Shown: positions 1 through 16,472 of the stretch, piece by piece
Position numbering within the stretch: position 1 is the stretch's first letter
Layout of the letters: each line of letters opens with the position of its first letter
NCBI GenBank assembly: GCA_003254905.1
Contig: QANU01077392.1
Location: 62,001 to 126,000 of the forward strand
DNA: 64,000 nucleotides
Reading direction: 5' to 3'
Origin: Nissolia schottii
Lineage: Eukaryota > Streptophyta > Magnoliopsida > Fabales > Fabaceae
Notes under the pieces: model-generated
Database searches by the model: none
Seen by the model: the letters and a program-made list of their open reading frames with translations, nothing else
What the model was told of the DNA's origin: nothing
Program-made: the position numbers and the translations under genes

Positions 1-140
1 AAGGAAGGAGAGGGCGGCGGCGGCGCGAAGGTGGTGGGACCTCCGCACTTGCAGCAAGTGCCGGTGGTGGGCGGAGATGACGATCGCGGGGAGGTTGGGG
101 TGTCATGGTGGTGGTCGTGGATGTGGTGAGAGTCTTCCAT
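1..140 (-). CDS. 5' end of an unidentified protein gene (partial)
   Basis: Reading the minus strand from an ATG at 140 gives 46 codons without a stop, running off the left edge of the window. The peptide starts MEDSHHIHDHHHD, continues with a Ser/Pro/Thr-rich stretch, then has a C-C-K-C-G-G motif followed by a proline run (APPPPSPS). The stretch is far more GC-rich than the surrounding intergenic DNA, which is typical of the first exon of a plant gene. Downstream of it in plus coordinates, which is upstream of this gene, there are several TGGGCY (site II) motifs. I do not recognise the family: the His-rich N-terminus and short Cys motif suggest a small metal-binding or disordered protein, but this is only inference. 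It would be divergent from the SKD1 gene. The start codon and reading frame are seen in the sequence; the function is unknown. Confidence 0.5.
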   Translation of the reverse strand, partial: MEDSHHIHDHHHDTPTSPRSSSPPTTGTCCKCGGPTTFAPPPPSPS

Positions 141-213
141 GGTTGCGATGGTGACGAAGGAGAGAACGCAGTGAAGTTGATTAGGAATACCGGAATCGGC
201 TCTAATGGCTTGT

Positions 214-282
214 GGCCCAGCTGAATTTGGGCCGGGCCTATTTCTTTTGTTGTTGGGCTTGTTTCTTGCAATATGTAGGCCC
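214..282. promoter_or_regulatory. Cluster of site II (TGGGCY) promoter motifs
   Basis: GGCCCA at 214-219, TGGGCC at 228-233, TGGGCT at 254-259 and AGGCCC near 276-281 lie within 70 bp, starting about 75 bp upstream of the minus-strand ATG at 140. Site II motifs (TGGGCY) are known to cluster in promoters of plant housekeeping and proliferation-linked genes. The motifs are seen; their use by the minus-strand gene is inferred from their position. Confidence 0.4.
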
Positions 283-1179
283 GAATAATTTCTTTTGGGG
301 GAATAATGTTGTTTGACATGAAAACTAACATCTATGAATTCCTCCATGTGCCCTTTTCATGGTATACTATAGGTCGGTTAAGGTCACTTTGGTTTTTCTC
401 CGAAGAATTGTTCATGAAAACTCTTTTAATTGAATCTATAAATTGATTGAATTAGGACAGAGATTTGAAAATCATGTAAAAGTATACACTAATCATAGAA
501 ATTGAAATAACAAAAAGCAAGTAAAAGGAGAAATTACTTGATTTCTTTGTAAATTCGTGTGTTGCAAAGAATTGTGAGTGTGTATGAGGGGTTACACGTG
601 TAAAATCCGAGTTTTGTCCATACTTGTAGTGCCTATTTATAGAGAAAGTGGGTTTCATGCATGTTTGACAGGTGTTCCCAAGTAATTTAGTTCCCATGCG
701 ATTTAGTTCCTTGACCTTCACTTCACGTCGTTAAAAAAAACTTCTTTCTAGCTCCAAGTAATTTTCATTGTACTTGAATTCCAAATTGAATTATGGCGCT
801 AACAATTACTCGCTTTTACTAACTCCCGTGTCATCCTTTGAGTCGCCCATCAAGTTATTTTGTTGCTTTAAAACTTCTAAGTCTTCACATTGCTCGATTA
901 TGCTATGGGTCACTTTGTGAGGGGATCCATTTGTGAAAATTATGTCTTTCTTTTGTATTGTTGTTTAAAGTGGGTTGTGAGTTACTTACTCTTTAGTTAT
1001 CACACTTAATGAATGAACACTTCAACTTTCATTAATTACTTAGTAGTTAAGGTGAACTAGTCTCAACCTCTTCCATGGGTTTGCTAGGCCCTCTATATGG
1101 GCTTTAAACAAGTTTTTACTCATTTTACATTCTTAAAGTTTATTGAGGACTAAGTTAAAGTTTCACAACTTTATTGAGA

Positions 1180-1578
1180 NNNNNNNNNNNNNNNNNNNNN
1201 NNNNNNNNNNNNNNNNNNNNNNNNNNNNNNNNNNNNNNNNNNNNNNNNNNNNNNNNNNNNNNNNNNNNNNNNNNNNNNNNNNNNNNNNNNNNNNNNNNNN
1301 NNNNNNNNNNNNNNNNNNNNNNNNNNNNNNNNNNNNNNNNNNNNNNNNNNNNNNNNNNNNNNNNNNNNNNNNNNNNNNNNNNNNNNNNNNNNNNNNNNNN
1401 NNNNNNNNNNNNNNNNNNNNNNNNNNNNNNNNNNNNNNNNNNNNNNNNNNNNNNNNNNNNNNNNNNNNNNNNNNNNNNNNNNNNNNNNNNNNNNNNNNNN
1501 NNNNNNNNNNNNNNNNNNNNNNNNNNNNNNNNNNNNNNNNNNNNNNNNNNNNNNNNNNNNNNNNNNNNNNNNNNNNNN
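1180..1578. other. Assembly gap (399 N)
   Basis: There are 399 unresolved bases directly followed by a 13-C homopolymer. Any reading frame crossing it is an artefact. The gap lies about 90 bp upstream of the SKD1 start codon. Confidence 1.
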
Positions 1579-1670
1579 CCCCCCCCCCCCCAAATTCGAT
1601 CTTCACAGCAGCAGCAGCTCCAATTCTTCTATGCGAGAACGATAACAACAACCTTCATCATCAAACAAAG

Positions 1671-5631
<3,961 letters not shown>

Positions 5632-7099
5632 TTCTGATGGAATTTCACTTCAAAGAACCACACTTGTTTTAAACATATTGTCATGATTTGTAATTTAGCC
5701 ATTGGAGCAAGTGAAATGCATCTTTTTAAATTTAGTTTTGGGGGATGAGATGATGAAAATCCCCTTTTGTACGGATGTGGATTTATAAAAAGTTGATACT
5801 CATTTTGCTTCTCCTAAATTGTGTATAAGAACAGGAATCTGAAATGATCATAAAAATAACTTGTGTGTGGTGCTGGCTGCATATGTTGATCTGCATTTTG
5901 AATGTAGGTTTCACAAATTTTGAGATAGCAAAAGGTTTGCAATAATGCTATATGGACCACTAGAAATGTGTAGATATCTTATCATTCCTCGCACAACACA
6001 TTATGGGGGTTCATTATACACTCATGGGTTTGAGTTCTTTTTAGTTTCTAAATTGGATTAGAATTTCACCAGCTATGTTGCACCTGCACCAAAGCCACAA
6101 CTTTAACACAAATTTTGGGTTATGTTTTAAATTTGTATTTCGTGAATGAAGCGGTAAGAAAAAAAAAATTATTTTCATTATTCCTTTTGTAAAATCTTGA
6201 TGAATAGAAAATAAATTAAAAACAAGAAATGACTTTAGAAATAAAAATTTTATGGATACCTATAAGAATATTGTTAAATCATAAGAATTGTTGCGAAGAT
6301 TAGTAGTTTGTTGCTTAGAAAATTGTGCACCTAATTTGCCTACGAAGAAATGCTTGGAAAGACTTAATTTTATTTGGGGTGGAAGAAAAGCAGCCACTGC
6401 AAGGTGACAGGCCGAACAAAACAGCCATAGAAATATCTCTGTTTGGATGTCAGGAAACGCATTTCAGGCTAGTTGATGGCATGCTGGCAAGTTCGAGATG
6501 GATGGGGTCAAATTGACATATAAAAAGAACCAACTTTCAAGAAGTAAGCCATTATTTCTTTGGCTGTTTTCTTTGCTAGAATCAGCATTCGTGTTTGGAA
6601 GCAGCACCAGCATTTTTGAAGTACTGATGTGCTCAAGACCAAAAGAAAAAAGAAAAAGCAATTATGTGGCTGTTCACTTTTCTAGAATCAAGGATTTTCA
6701 GCTAGTCTAATGTGTTGGAATGTACTCAAGCATTTTGGTCTGTAAGCATATGTAGTTTAGCATCTCCCATATCATATTTTTGACTTGAGACAAAGGGGAA
6801 GACCCGTCCAAGTTTTATATAAAAATGTATCCAATCATTTCCATTTAAAACTCTTCCAAATGCTGCCGGTTCGTTAAGTTGAACTTATCTCCTCTTTTTA
6901 AAAATTTCATTTTACTTTTTCAAAGAATCCCAATGCTCTAAGTTATAAGCAGAAACATATGAAGCCGGCAAATGAATTTTTTATATTACATATGCAAGTC
7001 TTCTTGGCTATAAAATGGACGAGTAACCTGCCATAAGAGTCATCATTTCCACCATTATTTAGCTTTCTGTCTCTAGCTCCTCGACCCTTTTGGCATATC
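5632..7099. other. SKD1 3' UTR and protease promoter region
   Basis: The first few hundred bases should be the SKD1 3' UTR. The rest is AT-rich, with short chance reading frames and no credible gene. The TATA box of the downstream protease lies at 7009-7015. Confidence 0.7.
7009..7015 (+). promoter_or_regulatory. TATA box of the subtilisin-like protease gene
   Basis: TATAAAA, preceded by GGC and followed by TGG, lies 85 bp upstream of the start codon at 7100. That leaves room for a 5' UTR of about 50-55 bases, and there is no ATG between the expected start site and 7100. Confidence 0.65.
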
Positions 7100-10000
7100 A
7101 TGGGGTTTGCCAAAATTTTCAGTTTCACCTTTCTCTTGTTTATTGGATATTGTACTTTGGTGAATGGATCCACCCTAAAGGTAAAGAAGACATTGATCAA
7201 GTTCAATCCTTTCTAAGCTCTATGCATGCTATCTACCTTAGCTGTATGCATCTATGAGAAATGTTATTCATAGTAAATGTAATGATGGATATCAAGAGAC
7301 AGATGAGTAGATGAGTGGGTCCACTCCTATTTCTTTTTCTTCTCTAAGATGCACTTTTGTTTCTTGGTCTCCATCACTATGCCTCATTCTTCATGTACAA
7401 ATAACATATCAATGCATCTATAGCCTATGAGCAATGTCATTTTTTATTTTATTTTATTCTCTCTCTCTGTGTGAACTGTTGCTCATTGTGAGTTTTCCGT
7501 ACTTCAAGCTACTGTATTGGATTTTAAAACCCAGTTCTATTATTCATACTTAGTCATTTTATCGCTAAAATTTGCATGTGCTGATTGCAATTCAAGTAAA
7601 TGTAGAATTAAGTTTTGTAAGTATCGAATCAACATGTATTGTCTTTAGTAACAATGTAGATATATTCTCATACATGACATGTTATTTTGGGTGTCAATAA
7701 CATTTTTTTTTCAAAACCCAATACTAGCAGCACTAAACCACTTGTATAATATGAAAGTAACTTTGTAATTTGCCCTGATGCAGCATTACATAGTTTACAT
7801 GGGAGATCATTCACACCCCAATTCGGAATCCGTAATCAGGGCAAAACATGAGATGCTAACTTCAGTCACAGGAAGGCATGTCAGATAAACTCAACATGTA
7901 TTCCTGTTGTTCCTTTTATGCTTGATGTATGTGTATGGACATTTCAAAAATGGAATAACACATGCCAAAATAACCTTGCTGCAAAAACTCTCTTCACTTT
8001 TCAGTCTGAGCAAAGCAAAGGCGGCAGCACTGCACCACTACAGTAAAAGCTTTAGAGGCTTCTCTGCCATGCTTACTCCAGAGCAAGCTAACCAACTTGC
8101 AGGTATTGCATTAAAGTGTGTCTGTCATATCTTTATAGGATTGGATCCTCTCAATTGAATTTCTGGTCATGTGTTGTGAAATGTGATCTCTCACCATTAA
8201 TTTATGAGGTGCACTCATACATGACATAAGCAACAAAGAAATTAATGGTGAAAGATCAAACTTGACAGCACATGACAAGAAATCCAATTGAGAGGATTCA
8301 TTCCCTATCTTTATATCTTTTTCTTTCTACTATGTTGGAAGCCCTTTGAATAAGAGAGGGAAGACTAATTCAGCACTATTTTTTTCATCCATGGGGTCCC
8401 CAGTTTAAGAAACTTGAGAACAGATTCTCAAATTTAAATGGGATAGTATAATCTATGTGAAGAGAAATTCTTATACACTTAAGAAATTTTTTATGCGGAT
8501 TTTCATTGCCGCCCACTTTTTCTACATTTTTAATGTAATAGCTACTATGTTAAATAATGAATGATACATAATAGAACTTTTAAGCCGAGCATTATGAAAG
8601 AATTACCCTCTATATCCCTTCAACCATTTACGTGTTCTCTGATGTTATGAACTATGTTTCAGAATTTGACTCGGTCGTGTCCGTGTTTGAGAGCAAATTG
8701 AATAAGCTCCACACAACACACTCGTGGGATTTTCTTGGATTAAACTCTGTCTACAGGAGCAATCATGTGGCATTGGACTGCAGATCCGATGTCATTGTTG
8801 GTGTCATTGACTCTGGTACTTACTTACTTTGGTGGCTTCTTCATTTGGATTGCAATGACTTCAACATTGGTTTTCAGGGGTTTGGCCGGAATCTGAAAGC
8901 TTCAATGATTATGGATTAGGCCCTGTGCCTCAGAAATTCAAGGGAGAGTGTGTTACTGGTGATAATTTTACACTAGCCAATTGCAACAAGTAAGAAGATA
9001 TTTTGGAATTCAAAATCCATGTACACTGGTTTTTAAGATTGATGACCAAAGCCTATAGAAGTAAATACAGTATGAATTTGAATCATAGACCATTCTAATG
9101 GTACATCACATAAACATTCTATACAAATATTAGTATAATGCCAATCATGTTATCTCTCATATGAGGTTTGGACTTTTCAGGAAAATCATTGGTGCCAGAT
9201 TCTATTCAAAAGGGTTTGAAGCAGAAGTTGGTCCTGTGGAAGGTGTTGTTAACAGGCCATACTTCTTGTCGGCTAGAGATAGTGATGGACATGGAACTCA
9301 CACAGCTTCCACCATAGCAGGATCAACTGTTGCTAATGCCAGCTTACTCGGTATCGCAAGAGGAACTGCAAGAGGCGGTGCGCCATGTGCCAGGCTTGCA
9401 ATCTACAAGGCCTGCTGGTTCGGCTTTTGCAGCGATGCCGATATTCTTTCCGCCATGGACGATGCCATTCATGATGGTGTTGACATTCTGTCCCTCTCCC
9501 TTGGCCCTGATCCCCCACAGCCAAGTTACTTTGAGAATGCTATCAGTGTAGGTGCATTCCATGCATTCCAAAAGGGAATTCTTGTTTCTGCTTCAGCTGG
9601 AAACTCGATTTTTCCGAGTACTGCATGCAATGTTGCTCCTTGGATCCTCACTGTTGCTGCCAGCACGGTAGACAGGGAATTCAGATCAGACATCTACCTT
9701 GGTAATTCGAAAGTTTTAAAGGTGAAGTCTCTAAATTATTAAGTCCAATGTAGATACTCATAGTTAGTTACATATTGTCAAGAACCATTCATTGTTTAGT
9801 AGATTAAGACAGGCTTATGTGCCTTCAGGGTTACTCTTTGAATCCGATAAAAATGGACAAGTGGTATGGTTTGATATATGGAAGCGCAGCCGCAGCCCCA
9901 GGAGTTCCTGCAACAAATGCAAGGTATCTTCTCCATTAGATAGCAAAGCACGCGCTTAATTCTTTTTGTATTTGTTTCTACATAACTATTTGCTTCTTGA

Positions 10001-12443
10001 CGTGTACTCTTTTAAGAGAAACTATACCTTAATCACTTCATTTTGATGTGTAAGGAGAGAATTTTTTTTGTGTGGTAAACCTGGTACTTTTTTTAATTTT
10101 TATAGTTATACAGATCTAATCTCTCAATATGCCATGTTTAGCAAAAAAGTTATGTGAAGATTTAGAATCATACGTGTTGTTCGACTTGCAAGAACAAAAC
10201 AACAATAACAAAAACAAAAAATCCTAATGTATTTACTTTGAATTTTCTATGATAAGCATACACAATTATATTCTGCATAAATGTATGAAGGACCAGTTTT
10301 AGGGAATGAATGAACCCAAGACAACTGGAGTGCCATCATTCAATTTGTCTGTTCCACTAAATTCTTTGATTTCTTTTGATACCAGCTTCTGCAAGAACAA
10401 TACACTAGATCCTACCTTAATCAAGGACAAAATTGTGATCTGTACAACTGAGAGAATCACCGATAAACGACAACAGAAGGCCAAAGTAGTAAAAGAAGGT
10501 GGCGGTATTGGAATGATACTCATTGATCACAATGCAAGAGACATTGGTTTTCAGTTTGTCATCCCAAGCACTCTCATTGGCCAGGATGCCGTTGAAGAGC
10601 TTCAAGCATATGTGAAGACAGAGAAGTGAGTTTTAAAAGTTTGGTAAAAAGACGAGAAAAATGTCCAATATGGTAGTTGAGTCACACTTCCTTTGTCAAA
10701 AGATGGATTAGTGCAACATTGTTGCTAATGCTTATGCTTTTGTTGTGTCAGGAATCCAATTGCTAGAATCTACCCAACAATAACTGTTGTTGGCACCAAA
10801 CCTGCACCGGAAGCGGCAGCTTTTTCTTCCATGGGGCCTAATATAATAACACCAGATATTATTAAGGTAAGTTATTACTAATAAGAATGATGGTATTTGT
10901 ACTCTCACAGTGGAGAGTTCGTGTATAAATAGTAGGGATTTCACGTTGACTAACAGAGAATCAAGCAGAGTAAGATGTAATCAGTACTAAGGGCAACTGA
11001 AGTCCTCCTGATCTCTTACTTATCAACATGAAGTCTCCACTATTTACATGCGAAATTCACAGTGACAACGGACACACTATACAAGTGAGTACAAATAACA
11101 CAACTTTATTACAAATTATCTATGTTTAAAACCTGCATAAACCTCAAATTCTTCTTAGTTAAACTTTGCATTGTCAAAGAAGAGTAAAGAGGATATATGT
11201 AAGTGTTGAATTTTGATGCTATACTTGCCTATGCTGAATAGTGTGCTCTCATCCGACTATGCAGCCTGACATCACAGGACCTGGCGTGAATATTTTGGCA
11301 GCATGGTCTCCAGTAGCGAATGAAGAAACGGTTGAACAAAGATCTGTCGACTATAACATCATCTCAGGAACATCAATGTCTTGCCCGCACCTTTCTGCTG
11401 TTGCAGCGATTATAAAGTCACGCTACCCCTCTTGGAGTCCTGCAGCCATAATGTCATCAATAATGACAACAGGTAAGTTGCTTGTGTCACAAGAGATAAA
11501 TGTTATCTCTACTTGTAGTTCTAATAAGTGTGAATCTCAGCCATGTAAGTGTTGAATGCAACGTTAATTGAAAATGAATCTATATTTTTGGTGAAGACAA
11601 AAATGTCGATTCCACACTTCCATAACTAAAGTGTACACTTATTTAAACTGCTATCACTAAGTATCGATATGAAACTAACAAAAAAATGAGATTTGATGTT
11701 TGTAATTGTCTTAAAACTAAGAAATATTCACGTGCTCTTGAATTACATTTAATGCATGGTATAGAAACATTACCATTCATTGATTTCTTGTTTCTCATGT
11801 ATTTTTAAAACACTACAAATTATCTAAAATTAATGTAAGTATCTAAAACAGAAGCATGCAAGTACTAATGTATTTGTTCAATGTCACAGCAACAGTTATG
11901 GACAACACAAATAACCTCATAAGAAGAGATCCAAATGATACTCAGACCACGCCTTTCGACTACGGATCTGGACATGTCAACCCAGTTGCATCGCTAAATC
12001 CCGGACTGGTATATGATTTTGGGACCGAAGATGTCCTCAATTTTCTCTGCAGCACTGAGGCAAGTGCAGCACAACTCAAAAACCTCACCGGGGAACCAAC
12101 TCAATGTCAGAAACATGCTACTCCTGCATCCCCCTACAACTTCAATTACCCTTCCATCGGCGTTTCCAAATTGAACGGAAGCCTATCGGTTTATCGGACG
12201 GTTACCTTCTATGGCAAGGAACCAACAGTGTATCATGCAAGTGTTGAGAATCCAGATGGTGTGAATGTCACAGTTGCACCACAAAAACTGGTGTTTGGGA
12301 AAGCAGGGGAGAATGCAACTTTCAGGCTTGATTTCAAGCCTTTCAAGAGTAGCAATGGGAACTTTGTGTTTGGTGCCTTGACGTGGAACAATGGCATTCA
12401 AAGGGTTAGGAGTCCAATTGGTCTCAATGTACTCTCTACCTAG
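7100..12443 (+). CDS. Secreted subtilisin-like serine protease (subtilase)
   Basis: Exons: 7100-7180, 7784-7875, 8005-8102, 8663-8815, 8878-8989, 9181-9721, 9829-9923, 10386-10625, 10752-10866, 11265-11472, 11890-12443; 762 aa, normal for plant subtilases. It starts with a signal peptide (hydrophobic core [11 protein letters not shown], ending near VNG), then an I9 prodomain (HYIVYMGDH to about residue 110). Catalytic residues visible: D140 in GVIDSG, H216 in DGHGTHTAS, oxyanion N320 in SAGN, S546 in GTSMSCPH. A protease-associated insert lies between N320 and S546 (KIVICTTE, then [11 protein letters not shown]), and a fibronectin-III-like C-terminus starts near residue 650. The enzyme should be secreted to the apoplast and mature by autocleavage of the prodomain. 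The multi-exon layout and prodomain sequence recall Arabidopsis subfamily 3 (SBT3.18-like); this is from memory and tentative. Intron 2 needs a GC donor (7876-7877) to keep frame. The substrate is unknown. Confidence 0.93.
8142..8300. mobile_element. Foldback MITE in protease intron 3
   Basis: Two 62-bp arms, 8142-8203 and 8239-8300, are inverted copies with about 8 mismatches by eye, separated by a 35-bp loop. The outer ends are TGGATCCTCTCAATTG and CAATTGAGAGGATTCA. There is no coding capacity. The arm similarity makes the transcribed intron able to form a hairpin of about 160 nt. Confidence 0.8.
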
Positions 12444-12864
12444 CATTAACTGCTTCTTGACTTCTTATTACTACTATTTGGTTGACTTGAAATGTTAATT
12501 ATATCCATTTTTTCTATGACGCTATATTGATTTATATTTCATCTATTATTTGATGGAATTTCCTAAAACACCCTACATTTAACAATGAATGGGTGTAAGT
12601 CATCACAGTGTGTAGTACAAATAACATTATTCTTGATTTATCCTTTATTAATACATGGCAAGAAATATGGCAAATGAAATTACACCTTAGTCTTACTTTT
12701 TGAATGACATGATGGTTTAAAGTTTAACTTTTAACCTTTTATCCTCCTATTGAGACCGAGCAAAGGGGATGTAACAACACCTTACTCCAAAAATACTATC
12801 AATTATACCTTACTCTTGCTTGATTCTCCACTAATCGACATTTGGGGATTGAATATATAATAAA

Positions 12865-13351
12865 GAGTCCTGTTACACGTACATCAAAAAATATACACTA
12901 TACATACACTCTATACTTATATACATAAAGTTTGTGTTTTAATGCATGTAATGTTTGTGCACTTAATTAAGTATAATTGAGAATATCATTTATAAGTTTG
13001 TAATGTTTGTGCACTCATGAGAATAAAGTTTTTACATTATTAATGGTGTATGCATGGGTGTATAAAATTAAGTATACATGTAGCATTTTTGTATAATAAA
13101 TTGTGATTTCAATTAATTTTTTTTGAGTTCTGCTACACGTACACCAAAAATCATACACCATACATACACTTCGTACTTATATACATAAAGTTTGTGTTTT
13201 AACTCATGTAATTTTTGTGCACTTAATTAAGTATAGTTGAGAGTATTATATACAAGTTTGTAATGTTTGTGCACTAGTGAGAATAAAGTTTGTGTATTAT
13301 TAATGGTGTATGTATGGGTGTATGAAATTGAGTGTACATATAACATTTTTG
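12865..13351. repeat. Tandem pair of 227-bp MITE-like units
   Basis: Two units (12865-13091 and 13125-13351) start GAGTYCTGYTACACGTACA and end near TAGCATTTTTG / TAACATTTTTG, 260 bp apart start to start. They share most of their sequence, including CATAAAGTTTGTGTTTTAA and AATGTTTGTGCACT. Within each unit the left end (ACACCATACATACAC) and the right end (GTGTATGTATGGGTGTAT) are imperfect inverted repeats, as in a MITE. Confidence 0.7.
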
Positions 13352-13796
13352 ATTTTTTTTTTTTTGTGAATATGACGACTGTAGTAAGTTAACTTATAAT
13401 GAATGGGAAATCTTTTCGGCAAATTTAACAATAAGATAATTGAAATATACAATTTTTACCACATGATTCATTATATATTTTTTTGAACATACAACAACAA
13501 CAAAAGTGTGCCTCACTATATGGAGTTGACTACATTATTTATAAACATATTTATAAATAATGTAATCAAAACCTTCACTTGTTTATTTTTAATTCCTCGA
13601 GTGTTAAATGTTGTCCTTAAAAATTAGGTTTAAATGACAATACTATTTATAAATAAAAACATTAACTATAATAACTAGAAATCCACTGACTTCATATATT
13701 CCAGAAATCAGCTGGTAAATTATAACAATGCTGTCAATTTGTTGTCAAAACTATTAGAAATAGGTATATTTTGCTGAGAAAGGCCTGAGAAACCTA

Positions 13797-13890
13797 ACTC
13801 ATAAATTTAAATATTAATTTACATATATTGATAAATGATACATACATCAAGTGTCATTTATCTGTATAAATTAATATTTAAACTCATGAG
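13797..13890. repeat. Short foldback repeat
   Basis: CTCATAAATTTAAATATTAA near 13799 is matched by the reverse complement of the sequence ending at 13890 (TTAATATTTAAACTCATGAG). Arms are about 26 bp around a loop of about 45 bp. It looks like a very small MITE or the ends of a deleted one. Confidence 0.55.
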
Positions 13891-15939
13891 ATAAATTTTC
13901 CCGACCTTTAGTCTATTTTGAATTTCTGCTCACTCATTATCTTCACAAGTGGAATAATATCCATAATGTTGTTTCTCATAGTGGAGAAACCAACATCATC
14001 ATGCACTGATCTCCAAAAGATAAACCAAAGAAAAAAATCAATTAACTATTTTTGTAGTATCCCGATTATGGCCAACAAACAAAAAGGACAATTCGGTGAG
14101 CCTACAAACTTTATTATTCTGCACTAAATACGCCTTATGCACTCGAGAAAAAGTATTCTCCTTTACTTTATTAGAAGTGTTTTAGTAATTTATAAGATAC
14201 GAGTTGTTATTTTCTAATATATACAGAAATATTTTTTTTTGTTTTTTTTAACGAAGGGGCTCAAACTCGAGACACAAGACTTCAAGGGGAGAAGGAGACA
14301 CTAATACTCAAATTTAAATTTAATTTATTAGCATTACTTAAATTAATTTTTTTTTAAATGATTAAGAATGAAAATTTTGATTTAAAACCTCAATTTTCTT
14401 CGTAATTTGTTGTTTTATGTGAAAACATCTATTGTAGTACAAATGGATCTATACCCAATTTGAATAAGATTGTCTCCGCTAAGAGGATACATATAATCTC
14501 AACAAAGAATAAATAAATAAATCCAACTGAATTGTCAAATCTTGAGGGTAAGATTTTTTTTATGGAATTTTATTTTATTTTTTGTTTATTTTTAATAAGG
14601 ACGGAAATTAGAAAAATAATTATCACTTAACTAGCACGTTGAAGACACTTTGTGCTTGTGAATTTGAGTGATTTATAAGTTGTTGATAAAAGATGAGATA
14701 TGAAATTATTAAAAGAAAATAGAAGGAAGGAGTGAGAAGGGCAATCTAGCAGAAATGAAAAAGGGTGGTTGGAATAAAAAATAAAAGTGAATATTTATTT
14801 TTATGAACAAAATTAAAGAAAATACAAATTAGTTACAAAAAGGTAAAAATGAAAAAAAAAATATTGGACACCAAGTTGAAAAATTCTTTTATCTTATTGT
14901 ATAGATAAAGGCAACGATTGCCCCTACTTAGCAAGATTGCAAGACTATCGGCACCTTTTTCTGATAAAATCCTTTCTTCTTTTTTTTTGGTTGTATTTTT
15001 TGGTTTTTTGTTATACAATCTTAATAATGAGATTTGGGGCATGCATAAGCACCTCATTGATGTAAGACTTAATTCTTGATGACAAAATGGTAGAAACATC
15101 TACAATAAACCACTCTTTATCATTTAAATTTTTTTATACAATTTATTGGTAAATTAATTAAATTTTCTTATACGTAACATATTTGCTTGTTTCAAGAATG
15201 TTAGTTCACACGTCTCCATTAACTCCCTTTCGGTTGAATAAAAATAGAAAAACACGTCTCCATTAACTAGATTATAAAATGCAAATATTACTTTCAATAT
15301 TTTAATAAGATTTCGACCAAAAATTCTTTTTAATAAGATTCATTTCTATTTTCATGGGAATAAGATTCATTTCTTTTTCAACAATAGCTTTTGTTCATGT
15401 CATTTTCAAATTATAGTGGTCAATAAATTATAGAAAATGCTTGACATTTATTGACAGATTTTTTACACTGTCATCTAAATAAATTAGAGAGTGTTTGATA
15501 CATTATTTTCAACATTATCAGGTAATTTAAATTATCTTTTAGAAATATTATAACTTATTATATTACTGATAATGTTACATTATTGTGTAATTGGGCATCC
15601 GTGTAAAAAAAAAAACTCAATGCCAATTATGTTGAAAATTTTGTGTAAACAACCCTAAGTTAATGTCACATTTTGTGATAACCCAAAAGAACTAGATGCC
15701 AAAATTTCAAAGCTTGTTATTTAAGTCTCATCAGTGGGTATTGTTATCTATCTTATGTTTAGACTAGTAATAATGTACAAGATAAGCCCATCATTCGCTA
15801 GCACAGGAGAGGCACCTCCTTCGAGCCTTGTATATAATTATAAGCTGTCGTTGTCCCATTGATGCAGTTAGCATTTCTCTCGATAATGGAAAATAAGAGG
15901 AGTTTTTCTCTCCCTTAGACCTCCTTGGCCTTTTTCTTT

Positions 15940-16110
15940 CATCCTCTATAGTTTCTATACATCCTTTTAGGTGTAAATAATATAGTCTGTGTATCAATAT
16001 CAATTTTAATATTTTTCAAGTATTCCTAATACCAATCTCGATTATTGTTATTATGCATCCTATGATGAAAGTTAAATTTTTCATGCGTATTTTAGAGTGT
16101 TGTTTATTTT
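15940..16110 (+). repeat. Direct repeat copy 1 (171 bp)
   Basis: This stretch is similar along its length to 17110-17280. Shared words include CAATATCAATTTTAA, TGTTATTATGCATSCTA and TTCATGCGTATTTTA. A direct repeat pair 1.17 kb apart resembles the ends of a short terminal-repeat retrotransposon, but TG..CA ends and a target duplication were not found. Confidence 0.5.
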
Positions 16111-16472
16111 AGAGTATTGAGAGAATGCATGGCATATGAGTGATGGCCAATGGCTAGTCAGTTGCAGATCGTATGTTGGTCAATGACCACCTTTGGGTAT
16201 TGAAAAATCTAATGGTAGTGTGAAGATGATATGACTTATTTTCTTTTGGGGATTTTCTGGAAAAGCACACATGTGCCCTTTGTTCAATTCTGTGATTGTC
16301 ACATAGATTTTTTTATTTTATTTTATTTTATTTTATTACCATGAAAATGAAAGGACTATAAAATCATTTGTGTTTGTGTTAATGTCTTTTAAAATGATTT
16401 TATTATTGGCAACGTTTTATTTACTGTGGCTTGTACTCCACTATGCTGCTGCGTGTATGACAGAAATGCAAT

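Larger units (their letters stand above)
141..1670. other. Intergenic region with an assembly gap
   Basis: This stretch lies between the partial minus-strand gene and SKD1. It holds the site II cluster, AT-rich sequence without a credible gene, and the gap at 1180-1578. Thirteen C residues (1579-1591) follow the gap. The SKD1 promoter and the start of its 5' UTR probably lie within or beside the gap. Confidence 0.8.

Noticed and set aside
10306-10385. An in-frame upstream extension of protease exon 8
   Set aside because: The acceptor CAG at 10383-10385 gives the conserved [10 protein letters not shown] junction in phase. The upstream part has no family similarity and belongs to the intron.
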